From positions 1-64,000 of the forward strand of contig NZ_BCWU01000005.1 of assembly GCF_001592365.1 (NCBI RefSeq): a stretch of DNA of 64,000 bases, read 5' to 3'. The first letter of the stretch is position 1. Each line of letters begins with the position of its first letter. Shown piece by piece: positions 18,075-26,205 of the stretch. Source of the DNA: Gordonia hydrophobica NBRC 16057. Lineage in GTDB: Bacteria; Actinomycetota; Actinomycetes; Mycobacteriales; Mycobacteriaceae. The notes under the pieces are model-generated. The model searched no databases. It saw only the letters and a program-made list of their open reading frames with translations, and was not told the origin of the DNA. Made by a program: the position numbers and the translations under genes.

Positions 18075-19346
18075 GTGAGAAGCATCAGAACGGGCGTTGA
18101 TCGCCCCGAATTGGCCATCGCACAGCATCTGGCAGATCACAACGGGGTGATCGCGCGGGCAACCGCACTTGAGTTGGGCTTGTCGCGTCATCAGATTCAA
18201 GGTCGCATCGCTTCGGGTCTGTGGACCTCCGAGGCCCGGAGCACCTACTTGTCGGCGGAGCACCGCCTCACCGAAGCGGCACGGGTCCGGATCGCGGTGC
18301 AGGGGTTCGGCGGGATCGCAGATCGTTCGACCGCGGCCTGGTGGCACGGGCTGATCGAGGAACTGCCGAGCCCGGTGACAGTCTCCGTGCCGCGCTCGGC
18401 TGGGACCCGCCTAGACTGCGGATTCGCCGTCGAGGCCAAGCGTCGGACTTTCCCGGCAGAGGACCTGACAGTCGTCCGGGGATTGCCGGTGACCGATCTG
18501 CCGCTCACCGTCCTGTCGGCGGCATCGGAGCTTGAGGACGGGATCGCGATCATGGACCGCGCTCTGCAACAGCGCCGGGTTCACCTGACAGATCTGCGGC
18601 GCTGCCTGGATCGGAATGCTGGTTCGTTCGGGATGCGGCGGGCGCGGATGCTGCTTGAGGCCGCGGAGGATCCGTCGGAGTCGGTCGCAGAACGCAAGTT
18701 CGTGACGCTGTTGCGTGACCACCGGATCGACGGTTGGACGCAGCAGGTGCCGTTCTGCGGATATCGCTTGGACTTCGCATGGATCGAGGAACGGATCGGG
18801 GTGGAGATCCACGGCTGGAAGTTCCACAAGAACCACGATCGGTGGGACGGTGATCAGCGTAAGGCCAACCAGCTGGCGTTGATGGGGTGGCTTCCGCTCG
18901 CGTTCAGCTTCGCACGCCTCACCGACGAGCCCGATGCCTGCATCCATGAGCTGGCCGAGGCGATTGAACTACGCCGGCGATGTGACCGGAGAACACAAGG
19001 CTATTCCCAGGCGGCGAGGAGGACGTCCAGCATCTCGACGCTGTGTCCGAGGCCGCTGATGTGGCTCTGGCCGGGCATGGCGTGGAGTTCTGCGTGGGGC
19101 AGGAGCTTCACCATGTGCTCGCCGTGCGCGAACGGGATGATGTTATCGGCATCGCCATGCCACCAGTGCACGACGGCGTTCACATCGCCGATGCGGAAGC
19201 CCCAGTCGCGGACGAACAACTGCAGGTCGGCGAACGGCGCTTCCATTCGTCTGCTGCCGCCGTGGAGAAGGTCGTCGAGGAACATCGCCCGGAATTCGGG
19301 GCGCGAGAGCAACTCGCGATCGGCCTCGGGCGAGAGCCTGCCGTAG
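18075..19346 (+). CDS. DUF559 (VSR-like endonuclease fold) protein with AbiEi-like N-terminus
   Basis: Probable start GTG 18075; ATG 17985 is an alternative adding 30 residues. Residues about 10-60 form a winged-helix like AbiEi antitoxins (HNGVIARATALELGLSRHQI). After a central region comes a DUF559/VSR-like domain (about 230-300): SVAERKFVTLLRDHRIDGW, YRLDFAWIEERIGVEIHGWKFH, whose Asp and Glu fit a PD-(D/E)xK core. Such proteins are frequent and uncharacterised in actinomycetes. The natural end seems to be near 18990 (CIHELAEAIELRRR), but the frame stays open to 19346, overlapping the hydrolase gene on the other strand by 346 bases. The added tail has no family similarity. Confidence 0.65.
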   Translation: MRSIRTGVDRPELAIAQHLADHNGVIARATALELGLSRHQIQGRIASGLWTSEARSTYLSAEHRLTEAARVRIAVQGFGGIADRSTAAWWHGLIEELPSPVTVSVPRSAGTRLDCGFAVEAKRRTFPAEDLTVVRGLPVTDLPLTVLSAASELEDGIAIMDRALQQRRVHLTDLRRCLDRNAGSFGMRRARMLLEAAEDPSESVAERKFVTLLRDHRIDGWTQQVPFCGYRLDFAWIEERIGVEIHGWKFHKNHDRWDGDQRKANQLALMGWLPLAFSFARLTDEPDACIHELAEAIELRRRCDRRTQGYSQAARRTSSISTLCPRPLMWLWPGMAWSSAWGRSFTMCSPCANGMMLSASPCHQCTTAFTSPMRKPQSRTNNCRSANGASIRLLPPWRRSSRNIARNSGRESNSRSASGESLP

Positions 19347-19903
19347 ATGCTGATGGCCGGGTCGGCGATGGGGCGCGCGAACCCGAGCGCGGTGCTGAGC
19401 GCCGAACCGATTGGATGCCCGGCCACGTTGAGAAGCGGCACCGCGAACCGTGCGATGTCGACGAGACCGCCGCGGATCGCATCGGGCCCGTTGACCGGCG
19501 CCACTCCACCGACGATGCCGGTCGAGACGATCCGGTCGGGCAGGAAGTGCGAGACCGCGAGAGAGTAGGGTCCACCGCCCGACAGACCGATCACGGAGAA
19601 CCGGTCGACGCCGAGCGTGTTGAGAACCGTCTGAAAATCGATCGTGAAGTCGGCGATCGACTCGTACTTGTGCGCGGTCGACGAACCGACTCCGGGGCGA
19701 TCGAGGCCGATCAGCCGGAATCCGCGGGTCTCGGCGTACTCGCGGGCCTCGGGCGGGATCTGTCTGCGCGCGCCGGGCGTGCCGTGCAGCCAGATGACGA
19801 CGGGGCCTCCGGGGGTGCCGAACTCGGAGAATCCGATGCGTCGGCGTCGTTTGTCGCCGACCGCGATGGAGCCTTCGAGCTTGGGACGATCAATCGGAAT
19901 CAC
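19001..19903 (-). CDS. Alpha/beta hydrolase
   Basis: 300 residues. Alpha/beta-hydrolase fold with oxyanion region WLHGTPGARRQIPP, DRPGVGSS, nucleophile elbow GLSGGGPYSLAVS (Ser), the acid within WWHGDADNIIPF and the His in MPGQSHISG. Substrate unknown; the family includes esterases, epoxide hydrolases and lactonases. The 3' end overlaps the extended frame of the DUF559 gene on the plus strand. It is divergent from the next hydrolase, about 96 bases away; the two are only distantly similar. Confidence 0.85.
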   Translation of the reverse strand: MIPIDRPKLEGSIAVGDKRRRRIGFSEFGTPGGPVVIWLHGTPGARRQIPPEAREYAETRGFRLIGLDRPGVGSSTAHKYESIADFTIDFQTVLNTLGVDRFSVIGLSGGGPYSLAVSHFLPDRIVSTGIVGGVAPVNGPDAIRGGLVDIARFAVPLLNVAGHPIGSALSTALGFARPIADPAISIYGRLSPEADRELLSRPEFRAMFLDDLLHGGSRRMEAPFADLQLFVRDWGFRIGDVNAVVHWWHGDADNIIPFAHGEHMVKLLPHAELHAMPGQSHISGLGHSVEMLDVLLAAWE

Positions 19904-19999
19904 GTGGCGGAGTATGTCAGATCGGGACGTCGATGACGAGATGAAACATCGGATCTGTCTAAGAGAAGTCTGTGAGCAGGCGCTTCCACATCTATCCCG

Positions 20000-20905
20000 A
20001 TGTATTTTGGTGGAGTGTCAGCCTTGAGTTCTCGTTTCGCGACCCTGCGCCGCGGCATCGGTCATGCCGTGCGCCCCTACCCGGTGGCTGGGCTCCCGAC
20101 CGGCTGCCGTCTGGATCTGCCAGGACGAGGACAGACGTTCATCACCGACTCGGGAAAGGCCGACGGTCCGGTCGTCTTCCTTCTCCACTCGGTCAGCACC
20201 ACGGGCTTGTTGTGCTGGTATCCGGTGATCCCGTTGCTCGAACGGGACTTCCGGGTCATCACGATGGATCACCGTCTGCATGGTCGCGGCATCACCTCCG
20301 ACACCTTCACGCTTGACGAGTGCGCCGACGACGTCGTCGCGGTGGCCGACGCGCTGGGGATCGACTCGTTCATCGCTGCGGGGTTCTCGATGGGCGGCGG
20401 TATCGCGCAGCTGGCGTGGCAGCGGCACGCCGACCGCGTGTCCGGACTGGTCCTGTGTTCCACCGGGCCGTACTTCTCGAGCATCGAACCGGACCGCCTG
20501 CTGTTGGAGCAGCGGATCGCCCGAGCGCTGACCGTCGTCGACAAGGTGTTGCCGTCGCCGTCGGACCGTGTTCTCGACAATTCGTCGTCGCACCCCGTGA
20601 AGTGGGGACTGGCGCAGATGGCGTCGACCCCGCTCGGCCTGCAGGGAGTGTTCGCCGAGGCGATGGCGAACTTCGACTCTCGGGACTGGCTCGGCGACAT
20701 CACCGCGCCGACCGCCGTCGTGGTGTCGACGCACGACAAGATCGTTCAGCCCGAGCGGCAGCAACTCCTGGTCGACGGTATTCCGGGAGCGGAGCGCTTC
20801 GACGTCGCCGGCGGGCACGCGTGCTGTGTGGTCGGCGCGGAGAAGTTCATTCCTGAATTCACCGCCGCCGTTCGTTCAGTGAGCCGCACTGCGCTTGCGA
20901 TCTGA
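20000..20905 (+). CDS. Alpha/beta hydrolase
   Basis: 301 residues from ATG 20000; GTG 20015 is an alternative start. Features: oxyanion segment FLLHSVSTTGLLCWYPVIP, MDHRLHGRGITSD, nucleophile elbow AGFSMGGGIAQLA, acid in VVSTHDKIVQPE and catalytic His in GGHACCV. The region before the core (about 1-50) is longer than usual. Similar proteins sit beside lipid and mycolate genes in Mycobacteriales, and the MMPL transporter gene lies convergent just 3 bases downstream of this stop. Substrate not inferable. Confidence 0.82.
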   Translation: MYFGGVSALSSRFATLRRGIGHAVRPYPVAGLPTGCRLDLPGRGQTFITDSGKADGPVVFLLHSVSTTGLLCWYPVIPLLERDFRVITMDHRLHGRGITSDTFTLDECADDVVAVADALGIDSFIAAGFSMGGGIAQLAWQRHADRVSGLVLCSTGPYFSSIEPDRLLLEQRIARALTVVDKVLPSPSDRVLDNSSSHPVKWGLAQMASTPLGLQGVFAEAMANFDSRDWLGDITAPTAVVVSTHDKIVQPERQQLLVDGIPGAERFDVAGGHACCVVGAEKFIPEFTAAVRSVSRTALAI

Positions 20906-20908
20906 CGA

Positions 20909-23900
20909 TCAGGCAGCTCTGGCCGGCCACCACATCCGGTCGCCGAGCACGGTGATCGTCGCCGGGACGAGCACCGACCGGACGACGAGGACGTCCACCA
21001 GCAATCCGAGTCCGATCGTGAAACCGATCTGCACCAGATTGAACGTGGTGCCCGCCATGAGCGCGAACATCGTGATCGCGAAGACCATCCCCGCGGTGGT
21101 GATGACGCCGCCGGTGCTTCCGAATCCCCGGATCACGCCGGACGCGAGGCCGCGGCCCGCGGACTCCTCTCGAATGCGGGATGCGAACAGCATGCTGTAG
21201 TCGGCGCCGACGGCGATCAGCGCCATGCCCGCGACCGGGGCGACGGACCAGTCGAGCGGGATGCCGATCAGGTGCTGCCAGACCAGGGTGCTGATGCCGA
21301 GAACCGCGGCGAACGACAGCAAGACGGTTCCGACCAGGACGAGCGGTGCGACGATGCTGCGCAGCAGGACCATCAGCACCACCGAGACGGCGATGATCGC
21401 CGCCAGGCCGAACAGCACCAGATCCCGGAGCAGTTGGTCGTTCATGTCGGCGGACAGCGACGCCAGACCGGTGTTGGAGACCTGCGCATCTGCGAGACCG
21501 GTGCCGACGAGGGCAGCCTGTGCGGCGGGTGCGAGCTCACGGCTGGCGGCCAGTGCCTCGGCGCTGTACGGGTTGATCTTCCACGTCACCATCATTCGCG
21601 CCGTGTGTCCGTTCGGCGAGATGAGCAGCTTGCCGCCCTCCACCATGCGTGGATTGCTCATCGCCTCGGGCGGCAGATAGAAGCCGCGGCCGGGGCCGGC
21701 GGAGGTGGCTGCGCTCATGTCGCCGAGGTAGTCGGTCGCCTGCTTGAGCCCGGCGTGCAGCCGATCGGTGAGGTCGGTGATCTGGGCCGTGCCGTCCTTG
21801 ACCTGGTGTAGGCCGTCCGCGAGCTGGTCGATGCCGGTTGCGAGTTGATCGACGCCGCCCCGCAGCCGGTGCAGATCGCTGCGGATCTGATCGGTGGTGC
21901 GGCCGTCGAGTTGGGACAGCAGTCCCTGGAGCTCCTCGAGCAGTCCGCGGAGGGCGACGGTGGATCGGGTCGCACGATCGGCGGCCTCGCCGGGGATCGC
22001 CGCCGCGGTCCGCAGGCGTGTCAGGGTGCGCCGGGCGTCGCCGCCGGTGGCCCGATCGAGGTGATCGAACGCGGCGCGTGCCGCGGCACATCGTGGGTCT
22101 GCAGTGCACTCGGCGGAGTCGCGGCGAGTCAACAGTGGGCCGAACGTGCGGTCGAAGGCGTCGATCGCCGGCTGCACGGCGGATGCCGCGGAACGGAGAT
22201 CCGCGGCGATCGGTCCGACGGTGTCGAGACTGCGACGCAGCGCGTTCGTCGCCTGTGCCAGATCGGTACGACCGCCGGTCGCTGCGTCGACGAACCGCTG
22301 CGCGGCGTCCAGTGAGTCCAGGACGCCGGTCGCCATGGTCACCACCTGGTCGGTGCCGGCGACGAGTTCGGGCATGCGGGCGGCGGCGTGGTCGGCGCCG
22401 TCGGAGAGCTGCTCGACGCCGGTCGCGAGCCGCACCAGATCCGGTCGAGCGGTGCGCACCTGTTCGGCGGCTCCGTCGAGTTCGTGGCCGACCCGACCGG
22501 GCACGTATCCGGCTGCGGACTCGGCCAGCGGCGTTCCATCGGGCCGGGTGATGGACCGGACCGTGGCGACGTCGTCGATCCGTGCGACGGCGTCGGCGGC
22601 GAGTTCCAGAGCCGCCAGATCCGCCGTGTTCCGCAAGTCGTGGTCGGCACGGACGATCAGGTATTCGGTGGCGATGGCGTTGACGCCGTAGTGGTCGTAG
22701 ACCTCGTCGTAGCCGCGGGTGGATTCGTTGGCGTACACGAACATCGATGATTCGTCCCAGTTCGTCTGATGGCCGAGCAACAGGCCGGCGCAGCCGATGA
22801 GGAAGACCAGCGAAGCCGTGGCGTACACGCCGGCGCGGCGCATGATGGTGGCCCCGCGACGGCGCCAGCGCCGCTCGGTCGACGGACCGGGCTCGGCGAG
22901 GCGGTGGCGACCCATGATCGACAACAGCGCGGGCGGCAGGGTCAGAGCGAGCAGCAGGACCACCAGGACAGCGATGGCGGTCGGCGGGCCTGCAGTGCGG
23001 AACATGCCGATTTTGGTGAAGATCATCGAGCCCGACGCGACGGCGATCGTCAGCGCCGAAGCGATCAGAATCGGAGCGGTACGACCGCTCGCGGCCGCGA
23101 CCGCGTCGCCGACGGGCAGGTTCCGCCTGCGGCCCTCGTGGTACGACGCGAGAGTGAAGATTGCATAGTCGGTGACGGCACCGAGGACCAGGGCGGTCAT
23201 GATCGCGATGGTGAAGTTGGAGATCGAGATCCACCCGTGTTGGCCCAGAAACGACACGATGGGCCGCACCACCGCGAGACCGAGAGCGAGGGTGACGAGG
23301 GGGACGGCCGCTGTCGAGATCTTGCGATAGACGGCGAAGACGATGATCGAGATCAGCAGGATCGAGACACCGGTGATGATGAGCAGGGAGAAGTCGATGG
23401 CGGAGAACAGGTCGGCGAGGGTGGCGGTGGGACCGGTGTAGAACGTCTGCAGGCCGCTCGGCGGGTCGGCGGCGTCGATCTGAGTGCGAATTCCCTGCGC
23501 GGCGTGGTGGGCGCGCGTGGATCCGACCGACCCCTCGGCGGCAACGAGCAGGTGAACCGCTTTGCCGTCCGGGCTGACGGCGGACTCCCGAGTGACCGGT
23601 TTGCCATAGAAGTCGATGAGGTACGCGACGTCGTCGCTCGTGGTGAGCCGGTCGACGAGTCGGCCGTAGTAGGCCTCGTCCTGCGCATCGAATCCGTTCT
23701 CGTCGACCAGTACAACGCTGCTGACGGCGTTCGACGGCGGCACTCCGAAGTCGTCGGCCATCTGCTCCAAGTGCTGGTTGGCGGCGAGGGACGACGGGAG
23801 GAAGTCTGCGGAGGTCTTCGAGACGGTGACCTCGAGCTGGGGGATTGCGATGTTCAGTCCCGCGGCGAGGACGATCCAGAAGCCGAGAATCCACCATGCG

Positions 23901-23956
23901 TGCTGATGGGCGCAGCGTCCGACCCCGATGAATGCCCGGCTGGTTCCGTGAGCCAT
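20909..23956 (-). CDS. MMPL/RND-superfamily transporter
   Basis: 1015 residues with the two-fold MMPL layout: TM1 near 18-38, a large periplasmic loop, TM2-6 (about 195-350), a long second extracytoplasmic segment rich in helical heptads (about 400-740, QLSDGADHAAARMPELVAG), then TM7-12 (about 800-990). The proton-relay Asp/Tyr motif appears as GAVTDYAIF in the first half and AVGADYSML in the second. MMPL proteins export lipids, siderophores or mycolates; the long second loop resembles YhgE/MMPL-type proteins. A palindromic operator candidate lies at 23995-24015, so a TetR-type repressor may control it; no regulator gene is adjacent. Confidence 0.9.
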   Translation of the reverse strand: MAHGTSRAFIGVGRCAHQHAWWILGFWIVLAAGLNIAIPQLEVTVSKTSADFLPSSLAANQHLEQMADDFGVPPSNAVSSVVLVDENGFDAQDEAYYGRLVDRLTTSDDVAYLIDFYGKPVTRESAVSPDGKAVHLLVAAEGSVGSTRAHHAAQGIRTQIDAADPPSGLQTFYTGPTATLADLFSAIDFSLLIITGVSILLISIIVFAVYRKISTAAVPLVTLALGLAVVRPIVSFLGQHGWISISNFTIAIMTALVLGAVTDYAIFTLASYHEGRRRNLPVGDAVAAASGRTAPILIASALTIAVASGSMIFTKIGMFRTAGPPTAIAVLVVLLLALTLPPALLSIMGRHRLAEPGPSTERRWRRRGATIMRRAGVYATASLVFLIGCAGLLLGHQTNWDESSMFVYANESTRGYDEVYDHYGVNAIATEYLIVRADHDLRNTADLAALELAADAVARIDDVATVRSITRPDGTPLAESAAGYVPGRVGHELDGAAEQVRTARPDLVRLATGVEQLSDGADHAAARMPELVAGTDQVVTMATGVLDSLDAAQRFVDAATGGRTDLAQATNALRRSLDTVGPIAADLRSAASAVQPAIDAFDRTFGPLLTRRDSAECTADPRCAAARAAFDHLDRATGGDARRTLTRLRTAAAIPGEAADRATRSTVALRGLLEELQGLLSQLDGRTTDQIRSDLHRLRGGVDQLATGIDQLADGLHQVKDGTAQITDLTDRLHAGLKQATDYLGDMSAATSAGPGRGFYLPPEAMSNPRMVEGGKLLISPNGHTARMMVTWKINPYSAEALAASRELAPAAQAALVGTGLADAQVSNTGLASLSADMNDQLLRDLVLFGLAAIIAVSVVLMVLLRSIVAPLVLVGTVLLSFAAVLGISTLVWQHLIGIPLDWSVAPVAGMALIAVGADYSMLFASRIREESAGRGLASGVIRGFGSTGGVITTAGMVFAITMFALMAGTTFNLVQIGFTIGLGLLVDVLVVRSVLVPATITVLGDRMWWPARAA

Positions 23957-23994
23957 GCGGTCCTCCTGTCGCGCCGCGGAAGCTCCGCAGACAA

Positions 23995-24015
23995 GTGACT
24001 GTAACCATAAGTCAC
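23995..24015 (-). promoter_or_regulatory. Candidate operator upstream of MMPL gene
   Basis: Inverted repeat GTGACT-N9-AGTCAC, centred about 50 bases upstream of the MMPL start. The size suits a TetR-like dimer. No cognate regulator is adjacent, so this is inferred from symmetry alone. Confidence 0.4.
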
Positions 24016-24135
24016 ATGTAAAGATCGACCTATGGTGACGGTCGTCACGATGTGCTGCGACGGGTTTTGCGGAGGCTGTGCAGCGCGGCCGATGCGGTTC
24101 GGTAGACTCACCTGACGTCGCATCGCGCGGCGTAT

Positions 24136-24208
24136 GCCCCTATAGCTCAGTTGGTAGAGCTACGGACTTTTAATCCGCAGGTCGCAGGTTCGAGCCCTGC
24201 TGGGGGCA
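24136..24208 (+). tRNA. tRNA-Lys (anticodon UUU)
   Basis: 73-base cloverleaf without encoded CCA. Acceptor GCCCCTA/TGGGGGC, D-arm GCTC...GAGC, anticodon arm ACGGA-CTTTTAA-TCCGC giving UUU, T-arm GCAGG-TTCGAGC-CCTGC. Confidence 0.95.
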
Positions 24209-24259
24209 CAGTGAAAGGCCAGGCCGGAATCGCTTTCGGACTGGCGTTCTCATCATCTG

Positions 24260-25150
24260 CTATTCGGGCAGCAACTCCGACTGTTTCTCGGCGATCATCT
24301 CGCGGATGGCCTGCATCACGACCTGGGTCGCGGGGCGGCGGAGTCGGCGCGGGGCCAGGCTTGCGGTGAACTCGGGCGTGGTGGCGACCTCCGACCACAG
24401 CACGCGGCGCAGGGTCGGCTCGGGGTCCGCGAGGAAGGCGGGCAGCAGGCCGATGCCGCCGCCGGCGAGCGTTGCCGTGAGTTGGGCCTGCACGCTGGTG
24501 GAGCCGATCTGGATGCGATGGTCCAGTCGGGTCAGGATGACGTCCAGATCTTCCACGCGCAGAAGCGATTCCACGTAGTAGATGAGGGAGTGATCGGCGA
24601 GATCGTCGATGGTCTTCGGCTCGCCGTGGAACTCCAGATAGTCCTGCGTGGCATACAACCCCATGCGGTAGTTGCTCAACTTCTCGGCGCCGGGACGGCT
24701 GACGACCGGTTCGCCGACGCCGATCTCGATGTCCCAGCCCGCGCTGTAGGCCGTCAGCCGGGTGCTGGTCACCAGCTCCACTGTCAGGTTGCGATTCATG
24801 CTGTGCAGCTCTGCAAGCAAGGGCGCAATGTACTGACTGCCGAACGCATGCGTCGACGAGACCCGCACCAGACCGGACAGCGCCTGCGCCGAGTCGGGGG
24901 ATCGACTGATCTCGTTGACGCGCCGCATCGCCGATTCGATCTGCTCGCACGACTCGAGGAGGCTCGTGCCCAACTCGGTGAGTTCGCAGCCCTGAACACG
25001 TCGGACGATGACGGAGCCGTGCAGTTCGGCCTCGAGGGCCGAGATTCGCCGCGAGACCGTCGCGTGGTTGATGTCCAAGGCGGACGCCGCGCCGGTGAGG
25101 GATCCGCAACGGGCGATCTCCAGCAGAATCACCAGATCGTCTGCCCGCAT
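24260..25150 (-). CDS. LysR-family transcriptional regulator (probable mmsB operon regulator)
   Basis: 296 residues from ATG 25148-25150; a longer frame exists but the winged helix-turn-helix begins right here (LLEIARCGSLTGAASALDIN HATVSRRIS, about 6-40). The effector-binding domain spans about 95-290 (VRVSSTHAFGSQYIAPLLAE; AGGGIGLLPAFLADP). It is divergently transcribed from mmsB with 155 bases between, the classic arrangement for LysR control of an adjacent catabolic operon; two inverted repeats lie in that gap. The inducer is probably a branched-chain or 3-hydroxy acid intermediate (inference). Confidence 0.85.
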   Translation of the reverse strand: MRADDLVILLEIARCGSLTGAASALDINHATVSRRISALEAELHGSVIVRRVQGCELTELGTSLLESCEQIESAMRRVNEISRSPDSAQALSGLVRVSSTHAFGSQYIAPLLAELHSMNRNLTVELVTSTRLTAYSAGWDIEIGVGEPVVSRPGAEKLSNYRMGLYATQDYLEFHGEPKTIDDLADHSLIYYVESLLRVEDLDVILTRLDHRIQIGSTSVQAQLTATLAGGGIGLLPAFLADPEPTLRRVLWSEVATTPEFTASLAPRRLRRPATQVVMQAIREMIAEKQSELLPE

Positions 25151-25187
25151 GCCGGTATCCCTGTCTACGTAGTGAACTCGTCGAACG

Positions 25188-25201
25188 GTGCGATTATGCA
25201 C
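25188..25201. promoter_or_regulatory. Inverted repeat in LysR/mmsB intergenic region, site 1
   Basis: GTGC-GATTAT-GCAC, fitting the T-N11-A style of LysR sites, 38 bases upstream of the regulator start and about 105 upstream of mmsB. Confidence 0.4.
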
Positions 25202-25226
25202 AATGACCTTACCGAACTGAGTGTTT

Positions 25227-25240
25227 TTTCCATGAGGAAA
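25227..25240. promoter_or_regulatory. Inverted repeat in LysR/mmsB intergenic region, site 2
   Basis: TTTCC-ATGA-GGAAA, about 66 bases upstream of mmsB. Together with site 1 it could form the two-half-site footprint of a LysR tetramer. Confidence 0.4.
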
Positions 25241-25305
25241 GTCATCCAAAGTAGTGGGAACGCCGAACGCCACAGCGAACGGCAGTCGAAGTACAGGAGG
25301 ATGAC

Positions 25306-26205
25306 ATGAGAGTCGGCTGGATCGGGCTCGGCGCAATGGGTGCGCCGATGGCCAGAAACGTCGCGGCGGCAGGATTCGACCTGGTGGCCTACGACCTCGC
25401 AGACGCTGCGCGCGCTGCCGCCGGCGTCCCGGTCGCGGACTCGGCCGCCGACGCCGCCGCCGACGTCGACGTCCTGATCACGATGCTGCCCAAGGGCGAG
25501 CACGTGATCACGGCGCTCACCGAGAGCGGCGCGCTGGCCGCCACGGCGCCGACGGCCCTCGTCATCGACGCCTCGACGATCGCCGTCGACGACGCGCAGC
25601 GCGCCGCCGAACTGGTGCAGGCCGTCGGCCGTCGATTCATCGACGCCCCGGTCTCGGGCGGCGTAACGGGTGCGCAGAACGGCACCCTGACCTTCATGAC
25701 CGGCGGCGCTGCCGGCGACCTGGAGACCGCGCAGCCGCTGCTGAACGCAATGGGTTCGCGCACCTTCCACGTGGGCCCGATCGGCGCGGGGCAGGCTGCC
25801 AAACTGCTGAACAACCTCATGCTCGCCGTCAACATGGCGGGCACGTGCGAGGCCGCGGTGCTGGCAGGCAAGCTCGGCGTGGACCCCGAGACTCTCATTG
25901 ACATCGCTCGCGTGTCGACCGGCGACAGCTGGACACTGCGGAACTACTACCCGGTGGCCGACGTGGTGTCGACCGCACCGTCGAACAGCGACTTCCGGAA
26001 CGGATTCGCCGCATCGCTGATGCGGAAGGACCTCGGGCTGGCGCTCGACGCCGCCGAGCGCGCGGGCGTGCAGCTCCCGGCCGTCGCGCAGGTGGCCGGC
26101 GGGCTCGACCGGATCATCGAGGCCGGCGACGGCGCCCTGGACTTCTCCGCCATGGTCCGTCTGCTCGACGAGCCCGCCACCGTCACCGCAGGCGGTGCCC
26201 GATGA
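25306..26205 (+). CDS. mmsB: 3-hydroxyisobutyrate dehydrogenase-type beta-hydroxyacid dehydrogenase
   Basis: 299 residues, preceded by AGGAGG. The Rossmann dinucleotide motif GWIGLGAMGAPMARN (4-18), substrate-binding DAPVSGGVTGAQNGTL (113-128) and catalytic Lys166 in GAGQAAKLLNN are all present, as in 3-hydroxyisobutyrate and related dehydrogenases. It oxidises 3-hydroxyisobutyrate to methylmalonate semialdehyde in valine breakdown, the product being the substrate of MmsA two genes downstream. It overlaps the transporter gene (ATGA). A 3-hydroxypropionate role is a possible alternative. Confidence 0.9.
   Translation: MRVGWIGLGAMGAPMARNVAAAGFDLVAYDLADAARAAAGVPVADSAADAAADVDVLITMLPKGEHVITALTESGALAATAPTALVIDASTIAVDDAQRAAELVQAVGRRFIDAPVSGGVTGAQNGTLTFMTGGAAGDLETAQPLLNAMGSRTFHVGPIGAGQAAKLLNNLMLAVNMAGTCEAAVLAGKLGVDPETLIDIARVSTGDSWTLRNYYPVADVVSTAPSNSDFRNGFAASLMRKDLGLALDAAERAGVQLPAVAQVAGGLDRIIEAGDGALDFSAMVRLLDEPATVTAGGAR

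Noticed and set aside
21537-24008. An 823-codon minus-strand frame alongside the MMPL gene
   Set aside because: Arg-rich shadow frame of the MMPL gene; the in-frame alternative has all MMPL motifs.
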